Below are positions 15,794 through 24,625 of a stretch of 38,446 nucleotides of DNA, in pieces. The position numbers and the translations under genes were made by a program. The stretch comes from Clostridia bacterium. Lineage in GTDB: Bacteria > Bacillota > Clostridia > Christensenellales > Pumilibacteraceae. The stretch covers positions 1 through 38,446 of the forward strand of contig JAGAPA010000054.1 of the NCBI GenBank assembly GCA_017623455.1, read 5' to 3'. Position 1 is the stretch's first letter. The number at the start of each line of letters is the position of its first letter. The notes beneath the pieces were generated by a model that did not search any database, had not been told where the DNA came from, and was given only the letters and a program-made list of their open reading frames with translations.

Positions 15794-17182
15794 TTAGATA
15801 ATGAACTTGTCGTTCTTTACTACTGCATTAACTTCGGCAAGTTTTGCTTCGTAGCCGGTACGTCCAAGCATTGCGAAAGTTGCTTTTTTGCCTTCTTCTA
15901 CACCGGGCTGATTGTAAGCGTCGATGTTGAGAAGTGCGCCTGCAAATGCGGTATCGTACATAAAGTACATCAAAAGCTCTCCGATAGTTTCTTCATTTAC
16001 AACGGGAAGATAGATGGTAAAGTTGCTTCTGCCTGCCTTCATAAGAGCAAACTCGGTTGCTTTGCGCTCTGCGTTGATAAGCTCGTTCATGGTATGTCCT
16101 TTGAGGAAGTCGCAAGCATCAACGTCATCGTGAGGAATAGTCACGGTGCTTCTGTACTCGTCAACTGCGATAAAGGTTACTACCTTGTCAAAAGGACCTT
16201 CGGTATAAAGCTGAACCTGACTGTGCTGATCGGTAACGCCCAATGCTTTTGCAGGGGTTTGACCTGCGTTGATAACCTTGCCGGTTACGTCAACTTCTTT
16301 ACCCAAAGATTCTGCCCAAATCTGGCAGTAGAAGTCTGCCATGTACTTAAGTCCGTCTGCATAAGGCATCAAAACGGAGATGTTTTTGCCTTGCTTCATG
16401 GATACCCACTTAAGGTATGCGGACATAAGAGTGGGGTTTTTGTAGATATCGCCGTTTGCACTTGCTTCCGCCATAGTAGCAGCGCCTTTGAGCATTGCTT
16501 TAATATCCATACCCATTGCTGCAAAGGTTACAAGACCTACGGGGGAAAGAACGGAGAATCTTCCGCCTACGCCCTTTTGTACATCGTAAACCTTGAAGCC
16601 TTCCTTTGCGGAAATGTTGTAAAGAGTGCCTTTGCCTACGGTGGTGGTTACGATAATGTGCTTTTTAGCTTCTTCTACGCCGAGCTCTTTTTTGAGCATA
16701 TTGTACAAAATCAAGAATTGAGTGAGGGTTTCGCTCGTTTCTCCGCTCTTGGTAATAACGTTGAAGTATGCAGTTTTTAGGTCAAGAACGTCTAAAAGCG
16801 CGCTCATTCTCTCGGGATCTACGTTGTCTTCTACGTAGAGCTTGGGACCCTTACGCTTAGAAGCGGGAAGTTCGTTGTGGTGAAGGTGGATAAGCGAAGT
16901 TGCCACTGCAAGAGGACCAAGAGCGCTTCCGCCGATTCCGAATACTACGAAGCTTTCAGCCTTTTTGCCGATAGCGCCACAGTAGGAAATCATTTCGTCA
17001 AGATACTCTTCGCTTGCATAGGGAAGATCGCACCATTCCTGCCAGCCCTTACCGCGGTTGTCCATAACCGTCTTGAACGCAGATGCGATAACCTCTTTGT
17101 CTGCATCGATGCAATCGGGATTTACGCCGTGCTCGCCAACGTACGAGGTCATCATGTTGTTGTAATCAAATCTCAATTTCAT
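15794..17182 (-). CDS. pgi: Glucose-6-phosphate isomerase
   Basis: 462 residues, the usual size for the shorter Firmicutes type. It interconverts glucose 6-phosphate and fructose 6-phosphate in the cytoplasm. The two SIS domains show VFGIGGSALGPLA and VITKSGETSETL (phosphate binding); GGRFSVLSPVG is the PGI signature 1-like segment, and TDQHSQVQLYTEGP carries the conserved His. ATG at 17182 with a somewhat distant GGAG. It lies downstream of hpf on the same strand, but the structured element at 17235-17377 separates them and no clear promoter was found, so read-through from hpf is possible. Confidence 0.95.
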   Translation of the reverse strand: MKLRFDYNNMMTSYVGEHGVNPDCIDADKEVIASAFKTVMDNRGKGWQEWCDLPYASEEYLDEMISYCGAIGKKAESFVVFGIGGSALGPLAVATSLIHLHHNELPASKRKGPKLYVEDNVDPERMSALLDVLDLKTAYFNVITKSGETSETLTQFLILYNMLKKELGVEEAKKHIIVTTTVGKGTLYNISAKEGFKVYDVQKGVGGRFSVLSPVGLVTFAAMGMDIKAMLKGAATMAEASANGDIYKNPTLMSAYLKWVSMKQGKNISVLMPYADGLKYMADFYCQIWAESLGKEVDVTGKVINAGQTPAKALGVTDQHSQVQLYTEGPFDKVVTFIAVDEYRSTVTIPHDDVDACDFLKGHTMNELINAERKATEFALMKAGRSNFTIYLPVVNEETIGELLMYFMYDTAFAGALLNIDAYNQPGVEEGKKATFAMLGRTGYEAKLAEVNAVVKNDKFII

Positions 17183-17234
17183 TTTTATCTTTACTCCTAT
17201 AAAGTTTTGTGCATTAATTAGTATTTTTTTCTAT

Positions 17235-17280
17235 CTCACGAGGAAAAAGTTTTATATTTCGCAGTATTTTCCTGCTCACG
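17235..17280 (-). repeat. Internally deleted copy of the hpf-tail element
   Basis: Read on the plus strand it has CTCACGAGG at 17235-17243 joined directly to AAAAAGTTTTATATTTCGC..TTTTCC (17244-17272), which matches the right part of the full element at 17343-17372 with one substitution and one T fewer. It shares CTCACG (17275-17280) with the full copy. The middle (about 60 bp) is missing. Confidence 0.65.
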
Positions 17281-17377
17281 AGGAAAATACAAGATAGACG
17301 AACTTTTTTTTAAGGGCGCGTGCAGGTCGCACGTAACCGAAGAAAAAGTTTTGTATTTCGCAGTATTTTTCCGTGAG
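17275..17377 (-). repeat. 103-bp structured inverted-repeat element, copy A
   Basis: Ends two bases from the hpf stop codon. Outer stem CTCACG/CGTGAG plus GGAAAATAC/GTATTTTTCC; second stem AACTTTTT (17301-17308) with AAAAAGTT (17343-17350); central hairpin CGTGC/GCACG (17319-17333). Conserved single-stranded blocks TAAGGGCGC, GTAACCGAA and TGTATTTCG are shared with copy B (34121-34293). No ORF. It could be a transcribed 3'-UTR structure or a MITE-like mobile element. Confidence 0.7.
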
Positions 17378-17379
17378 AA

Positions 17380-17904
17380 TTATTGTCTGGTTTCGATAAG
17401 ACCGTAATCTTTGTCGTTACGCAAGTACAGAACGCAAACGTTTCCGGTTGCTTTGTTCAAGAACACGTAGAAGTCGTGTCCCAAAAGCTCTATCTCTTCG
17501 ATTGCATCGTCCACAGTCATGGGGACAAGGTCGAACACCTTTTCTCTTACTATCTTTTGCTTGGGTATTACCTTAGCCTCTTCAACAGCGTATACGTCAA
17601 GGTCTTTTACGTTACCCTTCTTTGACTTGATTTTGTTGTGATGCTTGATTATCTGCTTTTCGAGCTTGGGCAATACTAAATCGATATTATCGTACATATT
17701 ATCGCCTGACACTTCGCCTCGGATAAAGCAACCCGTAAGATTTACGGTAACTTCCATTGTTTCGATATCCTTGGTTTCTTTGAGAACGACTTTCACCGTT
17801 GTTTCGTTTTCGAAAAACTTGTCAAGTTTGTCGATTTTACGACGGATAATGTCTTTAAGTTTGTCGCTCGCGTTGTAGTTCTTACATAAAAATTCTACTC
17901 TCAT
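17380..17904 (-). CDS. hpf: Ribosome hibernation promoting factor, long form
   Basis: 174 residues. The N-terminal domain (1-95, MRVEFLCKNYNASDKLKDII.. KVVLKETKDIETMEVTV) has the S30AE/YfiA beta-alpha fold. After a linker, the C-terminal domain (about 118-174, REKVFDLVPMTVDDAIEEIE.. DYGLIETR) is the dimerisation domain that joins two 70S ribosomes into 100S particles in stationary phase. Both parts are intact, and the long form is standard in Firmicutes. Own promoter; SD AAAGGGGG. The 3' end is followed immediately by the structured element (copy A) instead of a simple terminator. No raiA-motif RNA was recognised upstream. Confidence 0.95.
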   Translation of the reverse strand: MRVEFLCKNYNASDKLKDIIRRKIDKLDKFFENETTVKVVLKETKDIETMEVTVNLTGCFIRGEVSGDNMYDNIDLVLPKLEKQIIKHHNKIKSKKGNVKDLDVYAVEEAKVIPKQKIVREKVFDLVPMTVDDAIEEIELLGHDFYVFLNKATGNVCVLYLRNDKDYGLIETRQ

Positions 17905-17939
17905 AAGAAATCCCCCTTTAGGTTTATTAACTTGATTAT

Positions 17940-17968
17940 ATTATACCACATATTATTCAAATTGTAAA
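17940..17968 (-). promoter_or_regulatory. Promoter of hpf
   Basis: Minus strand: TTTACA (17968-17963), 17-nt spacer ending TGG (extended -10), TATAAT (17945-17940). Confidence 0.75.
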
Positions 17969-18190
17969 TACCAAATTGAAAATTTTTTTGAAAATCTTGT
18001 AAAATTTTTCCCACATATTGTGTAAGCTTAATTCTCCGTGTGCAAAATACTGTTTACAAGGGAATACTGTCGCGGTCGTAATAAAAAAAAATAAAAGCAA
18101 GAATAGAATTTGATCTTTACTATTGCTCTTATCTTCTTGTATTGATTTTTTCGTGACGTTTAATTAATCATAATGCTTAAAAAACGAGCA

Positions 18191-18223
18191 ACACTCCAAA
18201 AGTCAGACTGACTTTTGGAGTGT
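18191..18223. terminator. Terminator of LRR gene, long perfect hairpin
   Basis: Two 16-nt arms (ACACTCCAAAAGTCAG and its complement) around a single A. T-runs lie on both sides, so it can work in both directions. Confidence 0.85.
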
Positions 18224-18257
18224 GTTTTTTTGCCGTTTATTTTTTGATTGTATGATA

Positions 18258-19643
18258 TCAGTAGTCTTTGGTTTTTCCGCACTCTGAGCAGTAGACAACG
18301 GATCTGCCTCTAAACGTGCCTCCGCAATACTGACAGAGATTTTGAGCTCTGTAACGCGCCTGCTCTCCCTCTAAGTCTTTAAGTGCTTCTTTATACTCCT
18401 CCTCAAACGAAAATTCTTCGCTCGGCTGCTCCTCTTTTGTTTCTTTGTTACAGTTCTGCTCAAGTACGTCATCGTATTCTTTTTCACTGTTCGACGGACC
18501 GCAGTTCCAAACCACCTTACCCACGTCTGAAGCCCAGTCTTCGTGCCAGCCCTCGGGTCTTACGACAGCCTCGCAGTATACGGTAAGATCTTTATTATCA
18601 AAGAACGCATATCCATCAATCTGCGTAACACTTTTGGGTATGGTGATGCTTTTCAGATTTTTACAGTACGAGAACGCGTTGTAACCGATTTTTTCAAGTT
18701 TTTTAGACAGGATTACATGCGTAAGGTTGGGGTTGTTTGAAAACGCGCCTTCTTCGATCGACGTTACGCAATCGTGAAGAATTACGGTTTCTAAGTTCTT
18801 GTTGTATGAAAAAACGTGCTTGCAAACGGTACTTACAGCGTTAAGCTCAACCTTGGTTACAAGCTCGCCGTTTACGTAAAATTGCGTACCCATATCGATA
18901 GGCATGGAAAGCTCGTCTATAACACTAATCTGCGCCCACTCGTTAAGCGAACCGAGATAATTGACTTTTTCTATCGAGCAACTATCAAAGGCTTCGGATC
19001 CTATAATTTTTACACTTGCAGGAATGGTTATTTCTTTCAGGCTTTCACAATTGGAAAAGGCATAATCCTTTATTTCAAAAACCTCGGGCACTTCAAACGA
19101 CGTTACAAGCTCACCGTACATATACAGGTTTGCGCCTGCGCTTAATGGGTTTGCCAAAACGTCTTCAAACTCGATATTCAACCATTGCTCTTCGTTTCCG
19201 CCGTAGTATACGTTAGATATCGAACAGTCCTCAAACGCGTTACTACCTATTTTTTTGACGGACGAAGGGATATAGACTTCCTCCACGTCCACGCAGGACT
19301 CGAACGCGTATTGCGCAAGCTCTTCCGTTCCCTCGTACACGTCGATTTTTTGGATGGATTCACTCGCAAAACAGCTATAATCCACATCGGCGATAATGGC
19401 TTTGTACGATTCAAGCACGTCCTGCCACTCGTCGCCCCAGTTGCACCTGCCTGCGCTAAACAGCACCGCTTCCACGTCTCTAAGCTGTTCGTACGTGGGC
19501 TCGCTGTCGAGGATATCCCAAACGGGCTGAAGGAAAACTTCCACGGTATCGCACTCTGCTCCGCACTCGCAACACTCTACGTACTCCGCCTCAAAATCGT
19601 CAACCTCGTTTATTGCTCCGCACTCATTACATTCCCATTCCAT
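18258..19643 (-). CDS. BspA-type leucine-rich repeat protein with two zinc ribbons
   Basis: 461 residues. N-terminal zinc ribbon (ECNECGAI, ECCECGAE: two CxxC within 28 residues), an acidic helical stretch, then about five LRR_5 repeats from 105 to 375 with the pattern AFxxCxxLxxIxIPxSVxxIGxxAF (for example CESLKEITIPASVKIIGSEA). An acidic linker follows (about 388-430) and then a C-terminal zinc ribbon (CQYCGGTF..YCSEC). There is no signal peptide or anchor, unlike surface BspA proteins, so it is probably cytoplasmic and may bind protein or nucleic acid. Function unknown. Monocistronic, with own promoter and terminator. Confidence 0.85.
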   Translation of the reverse strand: MEWECNECGAINEVDDFEAEYVECCECGAECDTVEVFLQPVWDILDSEPTYEQLRDVEAVLFSAGRCNWGDEWQDVLESYKAIIADVDYSCFASESIQKIDVYEGTEELAQYAFESCVDVEEVYIPSSVKKIGSNAFEDCSISNVYYGGNEEQWLNIEFEDVLANPLSAGANLYMYGELVTSFEVPEVFEIKDYAFSNCESLKEITIPASVKIIGSEAFDSCSIEKVNYLGSLNEWAQISVIDELSMPIDMGTQFYVNGELVTKVELNAVSTVCKHVFSYNKNLETVILHDCVTSIEEGAFSNNPNLTHVILSKKLEKIGYNAFSYCKNLKSITIPKSVTQIDGYAFFDNKDLTVYCEAVVRPEGWHEDWASDVGKVVWNCGPSNSEKEYDDVLEQNCNKETKEEQPSEEFSFEEEYKEALKDLEGEQARYRAQNLCQYCGGTFRGRSVVYCSECGKTKDY

Positions 19644-19670
19644 AATTTTACTTCCTTGATTTTTTTAGCC

Positions 19671-19700
19671 ATTATAACACATACTTAAGCGACTTTGCAA
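19671..19700 (-). promoter_or_regulatory. Promoter of LRR gene
   Basis: Minus strand: TTGCAA (19700-19695), 18-nt spacer, TATAAT (19676-19671). Confidence 0.7.
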
Positions 19701-19829
19701 TCATTTTTATAAAATTAGTATTAATTCGTCTTGCAAAAACTCTGCAATAAATTATGTCGAGAGGTAAAAAAACGACACATACATGGCTTTTAATGTTCAG
19801 TTTTGGCGCATACGTATTGCAGAAAATGG

Positions 19830-19862
19830 AACGGCACGGCAACCTCAGGCTGTCGTACCGTT
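19830..19862. terminator. Inverted repeat behind clpC, probable terminator
   Basis: AACGGCACGGCA and TGTCGTACCGTT pair with few mismatches around nine bases. The T-run is strong on the plus strand (19861-19866) and weak on the minus strand, so its use by clpC is likely but not certain. Confidence 0.55.
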
Positions 19863-19889
19863 TTTTAAAGGAGTAAATAATGAGAAATA

Positions 19890-22289
19890 TTATCTGACTG
19901 TAATCTCTCCGTTTTGATAATCTACGGTGATTGAGCTGTTGTCCTTAATAGCACCGGAAATAATACCTTCCGCTACGTTGTCCTCTATCTCTTGTTCGAT
20001 AACCCTGCGAAGCGGTCTTGCTCCGAACTCTACGTCGTAGCCCTTGTCGGCGATATACGACATTGCGCTGTCGGTGATATTGAGCGCGATATTGCGTTCT
20101 TTGAGTGATTTTTCAAATTTTCTGATAAGGATTTTTGCAATCATCGCAATCTGCTCTTTACTGAGCGGATGGAACTTACAGATAACGTCTATACGATTGA
20201 GAAACTCGGGTCTGAAATGACGTCTGAGCGCCGAATCTAAAACCTCGTCGGTATTACGGTTAACGTCGCTTTCGCTCGCGCCGAAGCCGAGAGTTTTGGT
20301 TTTTGCTTTAAGCTCGTTTACACCTACGTTTGACGTCATTATTATAATGGTGTTCTTAAAGCTTACCAATCTGCCCTGTCCGTCGGTAAGTCGTCCGTCG
20401 TCCATTATCTGGAGAAGGATATTGTACACGTCGGGATGAGCTTTTTCAATCTCGTCAAAAAGCACAACTGAATATGGCTTACGACGAACTTGTTCGGTAA
20501 GCTGACCGCCGTCGTCGTGTCCTACGTATCCGGGAGGCGCGCCGATAAGCTTGCTTACCGAATAGCTTTCCATGTACTCGGACATATCAAGACGGATAAC
20601 GGCGTTTTCGTTGTCGAACATTGCCTCGGAAAGCGCTTTGGTAAGTTCGGTCTTGCCCACACCCGTGGGTCCCATAAATAGGAAAGTACCAATAGGACGA
20701 GAGGGATCTTTAAGTCCTGCTCTTGCGCGTCTTATTGCCTTGGACACGCTTACTATTGCCTGCTCTTGACCTATTACCCTTTGGTGCAATATCTCCTCAA
20801 GCTTAAGCAAACGCTGGGATTCGTTTTCGTTGAGCTTACTTACGGGGATTTTAGTCCATTTTGACACGATTTCAGCGATGTCGTCCTCGGAAATGGAACG
20901 CGTTACTCGCTCGTTTTCTTTAGTCCAAGTAATACGAAGGTCGGTCATTTGCTTTTCTACCGCTTCACGCTCTTTCTTAAGCGCGCTACAAGCCGTGTAA
21001 TCCTCGCGCTTTCTTGCTTCTTCGATGTCGCGAACAAGCTTTTTGTACTGTTCTACGAGCTGTTTATGCTCGGGAGGAATAGTGTTTCCGCTTACCTTGG
21101 CTTTACTCATTGCCTCGTCAATAAGGTCTATTGCCTTATCGGGCAAAAACCTATCCGTGATATATCTGTCGGAAAGTTTTGCCGACGCTACGATTGCCTC
21201 GTCCGAAATTTTTACCTTGTGGAAAGTTTCGTAGTTTTCACGCAAGCCTTTAAGTATCTCGATTGTCTGCTCAACGGTGGGCGGATTTACCGTAATAGGC
21301 TGGAATCTACGCTCTAACGCCTTATCCTTTTCAATAAACTTGCGGTACTCCTCGGTTGTAGTTGCGCCGATAGTCTGTAGCTCGCCACGGGCAAGGTACG
21401 GCTTAAGGATATCCGAGGGAGAAACCTCGCCCTCTTTACTGCCGGCTTGAGCAAGAGTGTGAAGCTCGTCGATGAAGAGAATTATATTTCCGTTATCTCT
21501 TACGACGTCGATCGCGCCTTTAAGCTTTTCTTCCAATGCTCCGCGGTACTTGGTGCCTGCCACAAGCGAACCGATATCGAGAGTAAAGACTATTTTATTC
21601 TTGAGTAGCTCCGGAACGTTGCCGTCCACGATCGCCTTTGCAAGACCTTCTACTACCGCGCTTTTACCAACGCCCGGCTCGCCGATAAGCACAGGGTTAT
21701 TCTTGGTTTTTCTGCATAGGATTTGTATAATTCGCTCAATCTCTTCGCTTCTGCCGATAATGGGATCTATCTTGTTTTCGCGCGCTTTTTGCGTAAGGTC
21801 TACACCAAGATCTTTTATTTCTTCGGGAACGGTTGCATTATTGCCCGGCTCGCCCTCTACAGATCCACCCTGCATAACGTCTTCGAGCTTTCTTACAAGC
21901 ATGGATACGTCCACGCCGTACGAAGAGGCGATAAGCCAGTACGCAAGCGACGTCTGATCCATAAGAAGCGCGTACAAAAGATGCTCGGTATGCATTTTGC
22001 CCGCGCCCACGCTCTGCATTACGCGAAGTGCGTAGCGAATGGTTTCGATACTGCGTTTTGTGTAAGATATACCGCCCATAACGGATACGTGTTCGTTTTG
22101 AGAGAATACGTCGTCGGCAAAAGCGGTATTTACGCCCTCATCGCGAAGCAGTCTGCCTGCCGTACAATCTGTTTTTACAAGACCGTATAGTATATGCTCG
22201 GTACCGATTTCGGGGTTGGAATATTGAAATGCTACGTTCTCTGATTCTTTGAGAACCTTAGCTAAATTGTCTGATTTGGGGAAGTTCAT
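19890..22289 (-). CDS. clpC: ATP-dependent Clp protease ATP-binding subunit ClpC
   Basis: 799 residues, normal ClpC length. Clp_N repeats at about 1-140; AAA-1 with Walker A GEPGVGKS (203-210) and Walker B LFIDE; UVR-type middle domain near 420-450 ([19 protein letters not shown]); AAA-2 with Walker A GPTGVGKT (540-547), and an LGF loop for ClpP docking. It unfolds substrates for ClpP and, with McsA/McsB, handles arginine-phosphorylated proteins. The two N-domain glutamates in GTEHILYGL and [10 protein letters not shown], positioned like the phosphoarginine-binding residues of B. subtilis ClpC, are kept. Last gene of the CtsR operon, SD AGGAGG. Confidence 0.95.
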   Translation of the reverse strand: MNFPKSDNLAKVLKESENVAFQYSNPEIGTEHILYGLVKTDCTAGRLLRDEGVNTAFADDVFSQNEHVSVMGGISYTKRSIETIRYALRVMQSVGAGKMHTEHLLYALLMDQTSLAYWLIASSYGVDVSMLVRKLEDVMQGGSVEGEPGNNATVPEEIKDLGVDLTQKARENKIDPIIGRSEEIERIIQILCRKTKNNPVLIGEPGVGKSAVVEGLAKAIVDGNVPELLKNKIVFTLDIGSLVAGTKYRGALEEKLKGAIDVVRDNGNIILFIDELHTLAQAGSKEGEVSPSDILKPYLARGELQTIGATTTEEYRKFIEKDKALERRFQPITVNPPTVEQTIEILKGLRENYETFHKVKISDEAIVASAKLSDRYITDRFLPDKAIDLIDEAMSKAKVSGNTIPPEHKQLVEQYKKLVRDIEEARKREDYTACSALKKEREAVEKQMTDLRITWTKENERVTRSISEDDIAEIVSKWTKIPVSKLNENESQRLLKLEEILHQRVIGQEQAIVSVSKAIRRARAGLKDPSRPIGTFLFMGPTGVGKTELTKALSEAMFDNENAVIRLDMSEYMESYSVSKLIGAPPGYVGHDDGGQLTEQVRRKPYSVVLFDEIEKAHPDVYNILLQIMDDGRLTDGQGRLVSFKNTIIIMTSNVGVNELKAKTKTLGFGASESDVNRNTDEVLDSALRRHFRPEFLNRIDVICKFHPLSKEQIAMIAKILIRKFEKSLKERNIALNITDSAMSYIADKGYDVEFGARPLRRVIEQEIEDNVAEGIISGAIKDNSSITVDYQNGEITVR

Positions 22290-22322
22290 ATATTTGTCCT
22301 CCTTTCCTGTTTATAAGTGATT

Positions 22323-23312
22323 TTACAATGATTTTAACGTTTCTTTTATCTTGCTTGCTCTAAAAATACTGCGCTCCTCGCTCGTTTTGAAGCCTGTTTT
22401 TTTGTAGTCGTAGATTGCGTAGGGCATAAGCGACGAGGAAAGCGAATCGATAACGCTTACGTCGGATATCGGCAAAATTTTGTAGTACGCGCCAAGGCGG
22501 ATAAAAGCAAGAATGGAAAGCATTTCGCTACTGCCCATTTTGTATGAATTGGTTGCAATGCCGTACGAGCGCATAATTTTATCCTTAAGATCCACTTCGT
22601 TCTCTTTGTATATGCGTTCTCTTGCCTTTTCCTCATAGCTTTTTACGCTGTTTACTGCCTTTTTCACCTTGTCGATAATATCCTGTTCGCTAACGCCGAG
22701 AGTGTGAAGCGAGGAAAGTTCGTACACGTAGCCGTTGCTCGTTTCGTTATCTGCGGTGGCTTTAAGCGAGATGTTGATACGCGACAGCGCGGATGCAACC
22801 TCGGAAAGCGCGTGGGTTATATGGAGCGCAGGCAGGAACATTTTTACCGACACTTTGAGCCCCGTTCCAACGGTCGAGGGGGAAGCGGTGAGATAGCCGA
22901 GCTTATCGGAGAAAACAAACTTGAGTTTTTCTTCCAAAGCTCTTTCAATCCCGTCTGCCACTTCGTAAGCTTTTTCTACGTTGAAGCCTTTTTCAAAGGT
23001 GTTTATAACAACGTGGTCAAGCTCGTTTATCATTACGCTCACGCTCTCGTCACGCTTTAAGATAAGCGATCCGAAAGTGGTTGCCGCAAGCGCTGAAGTC
23101 ATTAGATTTTTCTCTTTTAACGTTCCTATCTGGGTTTCGCTTAAGTTGGATACGGGCTTTATTTCATAGCTTCCGTCTTTGTTTAAGGTATCGTAAACTG
23201 AGCTTGCAATAACGGAAGCGCGTTTATCGTCCATTTTGTTGGGGAACGGGTAGCCTGTAACGTTTCGGGCAATACGTATGCGTGAACTTATTACAAAATC
23301 GTTATTATTCAT
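22323..23312 (-). CDS. mcsB: McsB-like protein arginine kinase, divergent active site
   Basis: 329 residues, somewhat shorter than B. subtilis McsB (363). Typical segments remain: FVISSRIRIARN at the N-terminus, SVMINELDH, LGYLTASPSTVGTG and HTLGVSEQDI. In known McsB these kinases put phosphate on arginine to mark proteins for ClpCP. However, residues normally invariant differ: the active-site Cys of CPTN is Ser144, the Arg of DHIRIQ is Val102, the Arg of GTGLRAS is Lys153, and the RG of VRGxYGEG is Lys184-Ala185 with the following GEGxEA replaced by ADNETS. Kinase activity is therefore uncertain. SD AGGAGG within mcsA; one base separates the genes. Confidence 0.88.
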   Translation of the reverse strand: MNNNDFVISSRIRIARNVTGYPFPNKMDDKRASVIASSVYDTLNKDGSYEIKPVSNLSETQIGTLKEKNLMTSALAATTFGSLILKRDESVSVMINELDHVVINTFEKGFNVEKAYEVADGIERALEEKLKFVFSDKLGYLTASPSTVGTGLKVSVKMFLPALHITHALSEVASALSRINISLKATADNETSNGYVYELSSLHTLGVSEQDIIDKVKKAVNSVKSYEEKARERIYKENEVDLKDKIMRSYGIATNSYKMGSSEMLSILAFIRLGAYYKILPISDVSVIDSLSSSLMPYAIYDYKKTGFKTSEERSIFRASKIKETLKSL

Positions 23313-23313
23313 A

Positions 23314-23799
23314 CTATTTACCCTCCTTTTCCATCTTGCGGATTTTTTCCTGTATCTCTGCTGCTTTTTCGTATTCTTCTTCCTCTACGTACTTTGCAAG
23401 CTGTGCTTTGAGCTTATCATACTCGGGATTTTTTACCGCGGTTGCTTTTTCGCCCGGCTTTTTGCCTGCGTGCATAACCTTTGCTTGGGTGTTACGGAGC
23501 GACGGCAAAATATAGGTCGCAAACTCATCGTAACAATCCTTACATCCGAGCAAGCCGGTTGCGTAGTAGTTTTCGAGTGTGTGTCCGCACTTTGAACATA
23601 CGGACGAGGATATTTTTTGAGTGGGCGAAATACTTTCGAAGCCAAACCCGCTAAGCAACGAATCGAACAACGAAAAATCGTTTCTTACTCCTCTCTTTTT
23701 TGCGCATGCAGAACATAAATGCACGTCTGTTCTGTAGCCGTTAATTTCTCTGACCTCGTGATACGAGGCTTCGTTTCTTTTACAATCATCACATAACAT
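23314..23799 (-). CDS. mcsA: McsA, zinc-binding activator of McsB
   Basis: 161 residues. Zinc-finger pairs CDDC..CSAC at 3-34 and CSKC..CKDC at about 70-95, and a C-terminal UVR motif (KLKAQLAKYVEEEEYEKAAEIQEKI is the region, about 128-155). McsA activates McsB and modulates CtsR and ClpC. Its SD (CCTCCT on the plus strand, 23809-23814) directly touches a GTGGGG/CCCCAC hairpin (23815-23830) formed by the upstream repeat, which may affect ribosome access. Confidence 0.92.
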   Translation of the reverse strand: MLCDDCKRNEASYHEVREINGYRTDVHLCSACAKKRGVRNDFSLFDSLLSGFGFESISPTQKISSSVCSKCGHTLENYYATGLLGCKDCYDEFATYILPSLRNTQAKVMHAGKKPGEKATAVKNPEYDKLKAQLAKYVEEEEYEKAAEIQEKIRKMEKEGK

Positions 23800-23814
23800 A
23801 TTTATTGTCCTCCT

Positions 23815-24102
23815 GTGGGGCAGACCCCACTGTCATAATAGTAATTTAGCGTTTTAGTATTTACTTGATTATTTAGTGCTTTTAGACAAATTGCCTTTAT
23901 TGCTTTTTTGGGGGGCAGACCCCACTGTCGATATTTGTCAATCACGTTTATTGTTTTTTATACGTCTTATAAGTTCTTTTACTGTATTTATATTTACTTG
24001 CTCTTTTTTTGGGGCAGACCCCACTGTCAATATTGTAATTTAGTGTTTTAGTATTTACTTGATTAAACGGTATCAATTATTGGGTGCACGCCTGTGTGCC
24101 AT
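23815..24102. repeat. Repeat cluster 4, inside the ctsR-mcsA operon
   Basis: Fills the whole gap between the ctsR stop and the mcsA SD. Three hairpins of GGGGCAGACCCC (23816-23828, 23912-23923, 24011-24022) each run into ACTGTC. The first and third are followed by a shared 46-bp tract ending GTATTTACTTGATTA (ends near 23874 and 24064). The end near ctsR has a degenerate linker (CAATTATTGGGTGCACGCC at 24073-24091), like those of clusters 1, 2, 3 and 5. No ORF. Confidence 0.85.
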
Positions 24103-24564
24103 CTACGTTGATTTTAACGTTTCGCCAACAACTGATTTTAGGATGCTTAGGCGAAGAGAATCCTTTTGCAGAACGGTAGGAGCAATCAGCGCTTTATCGG
24201 ACAAGCTCGCTTTTAAGATTATTCCCTCGCGCTCGGTGAAAAGCTCGTCTGCTACCAATCTATCAATTATATGGCACGCAGTGGGATAGTTATACCCCTG
24301 AGAGAGAGGGCGTTGCATTATCTGCATTACAAGCTCGCTCTTTGGTTCGTGCAAGCGCACCACCGTTATAAAACCTCCGCCACCTCGTCTTGACTCTATG
24401 CTATACCCCTTTGCCGGAGTAAAACGAGTAGATAGTACGTAATTTATCTGGCTGGGTGCGACCGAAAAGTACGATGCAAGCTCGTTTCGCGAAATATTAA
24501 GCGAATCATCCTCGCCAAGCGTTTCTAATAAAAAGCTTTCGATAATATCACTTATGTTTGCCAC
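24103..24564 (-). CDS. ctsR: CtsR, class III heat-shock repressor
   Basis: 153 residues. Winged-helix N-terminal domain with NISDIIESFL, VAPSQINYVLSTRFT and the glycine-rich wing ESRRGGGGFITVV typical of CtsR; the C-terminal half is helical and likely carries dimer contacts and the McsA/McsB interface. It represses its own operon and usually clpP through GGTCAAA heptads. The start is GTG at 24564, fixed by AAAGGAGG eight nt before. First gene of ctsR-mcsA-mcsB-clpC, but 300 bp of repeats separate it from mcsA, whereas these genes are normally close together. Confidence 0.95.
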   Translation of the reverse strand: MANISDIIESFLLETLGEDDSLNISRNELASYFSVAPSQINYVLSTRFTPAKGYSIESRRGGGGFITVVRLHEPKSELVMQIMQRPLSQGYNYPTACHIIDRLVADELFTEREGIILKASLSDKALIAPTVLQKDSLRLSILKSVVGETLKST

Positions 24565-24625
24565 GTCTGTACCTCCTTTGAAAGTTAAACCTTCTGCTCA
24601 TTGCTTTGATCTTAGCTTGCAAAAG

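Larger units (their letters stand above)
17905..18257. other. Intergenic between hpf and LRR gene
   Basis: Holds the hpf promoter (17940-17968), an imperfect GCAAGAATAG/CTATTGC hairpin (about 18103-18129) in an A-rich stretch, and the LRR terminator (18191-18223). No ORF or RNA gene recognised in the remainder. Confidence 0.5.

Noticed and set aside
15776-16780. 334-codon ORF on the plus strand opposite pgi
   Set aside because: Antisense of a conserved enzyme; composition follows pgi codons and it has no SD or promoter.
17235-17377. raiA-motif RNA near hpf
   Set aside because: That RNA is expected upstream of raiA/hpf; this element is downstream and its conserved blocks are not those known for the motif.
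23815-24022. CRISPR-like array of GGGGCAGACCCC repeats
   Set aside because: Only three copies with a 12-bp core at uneven spacing, unequal flanks and no cas gene.
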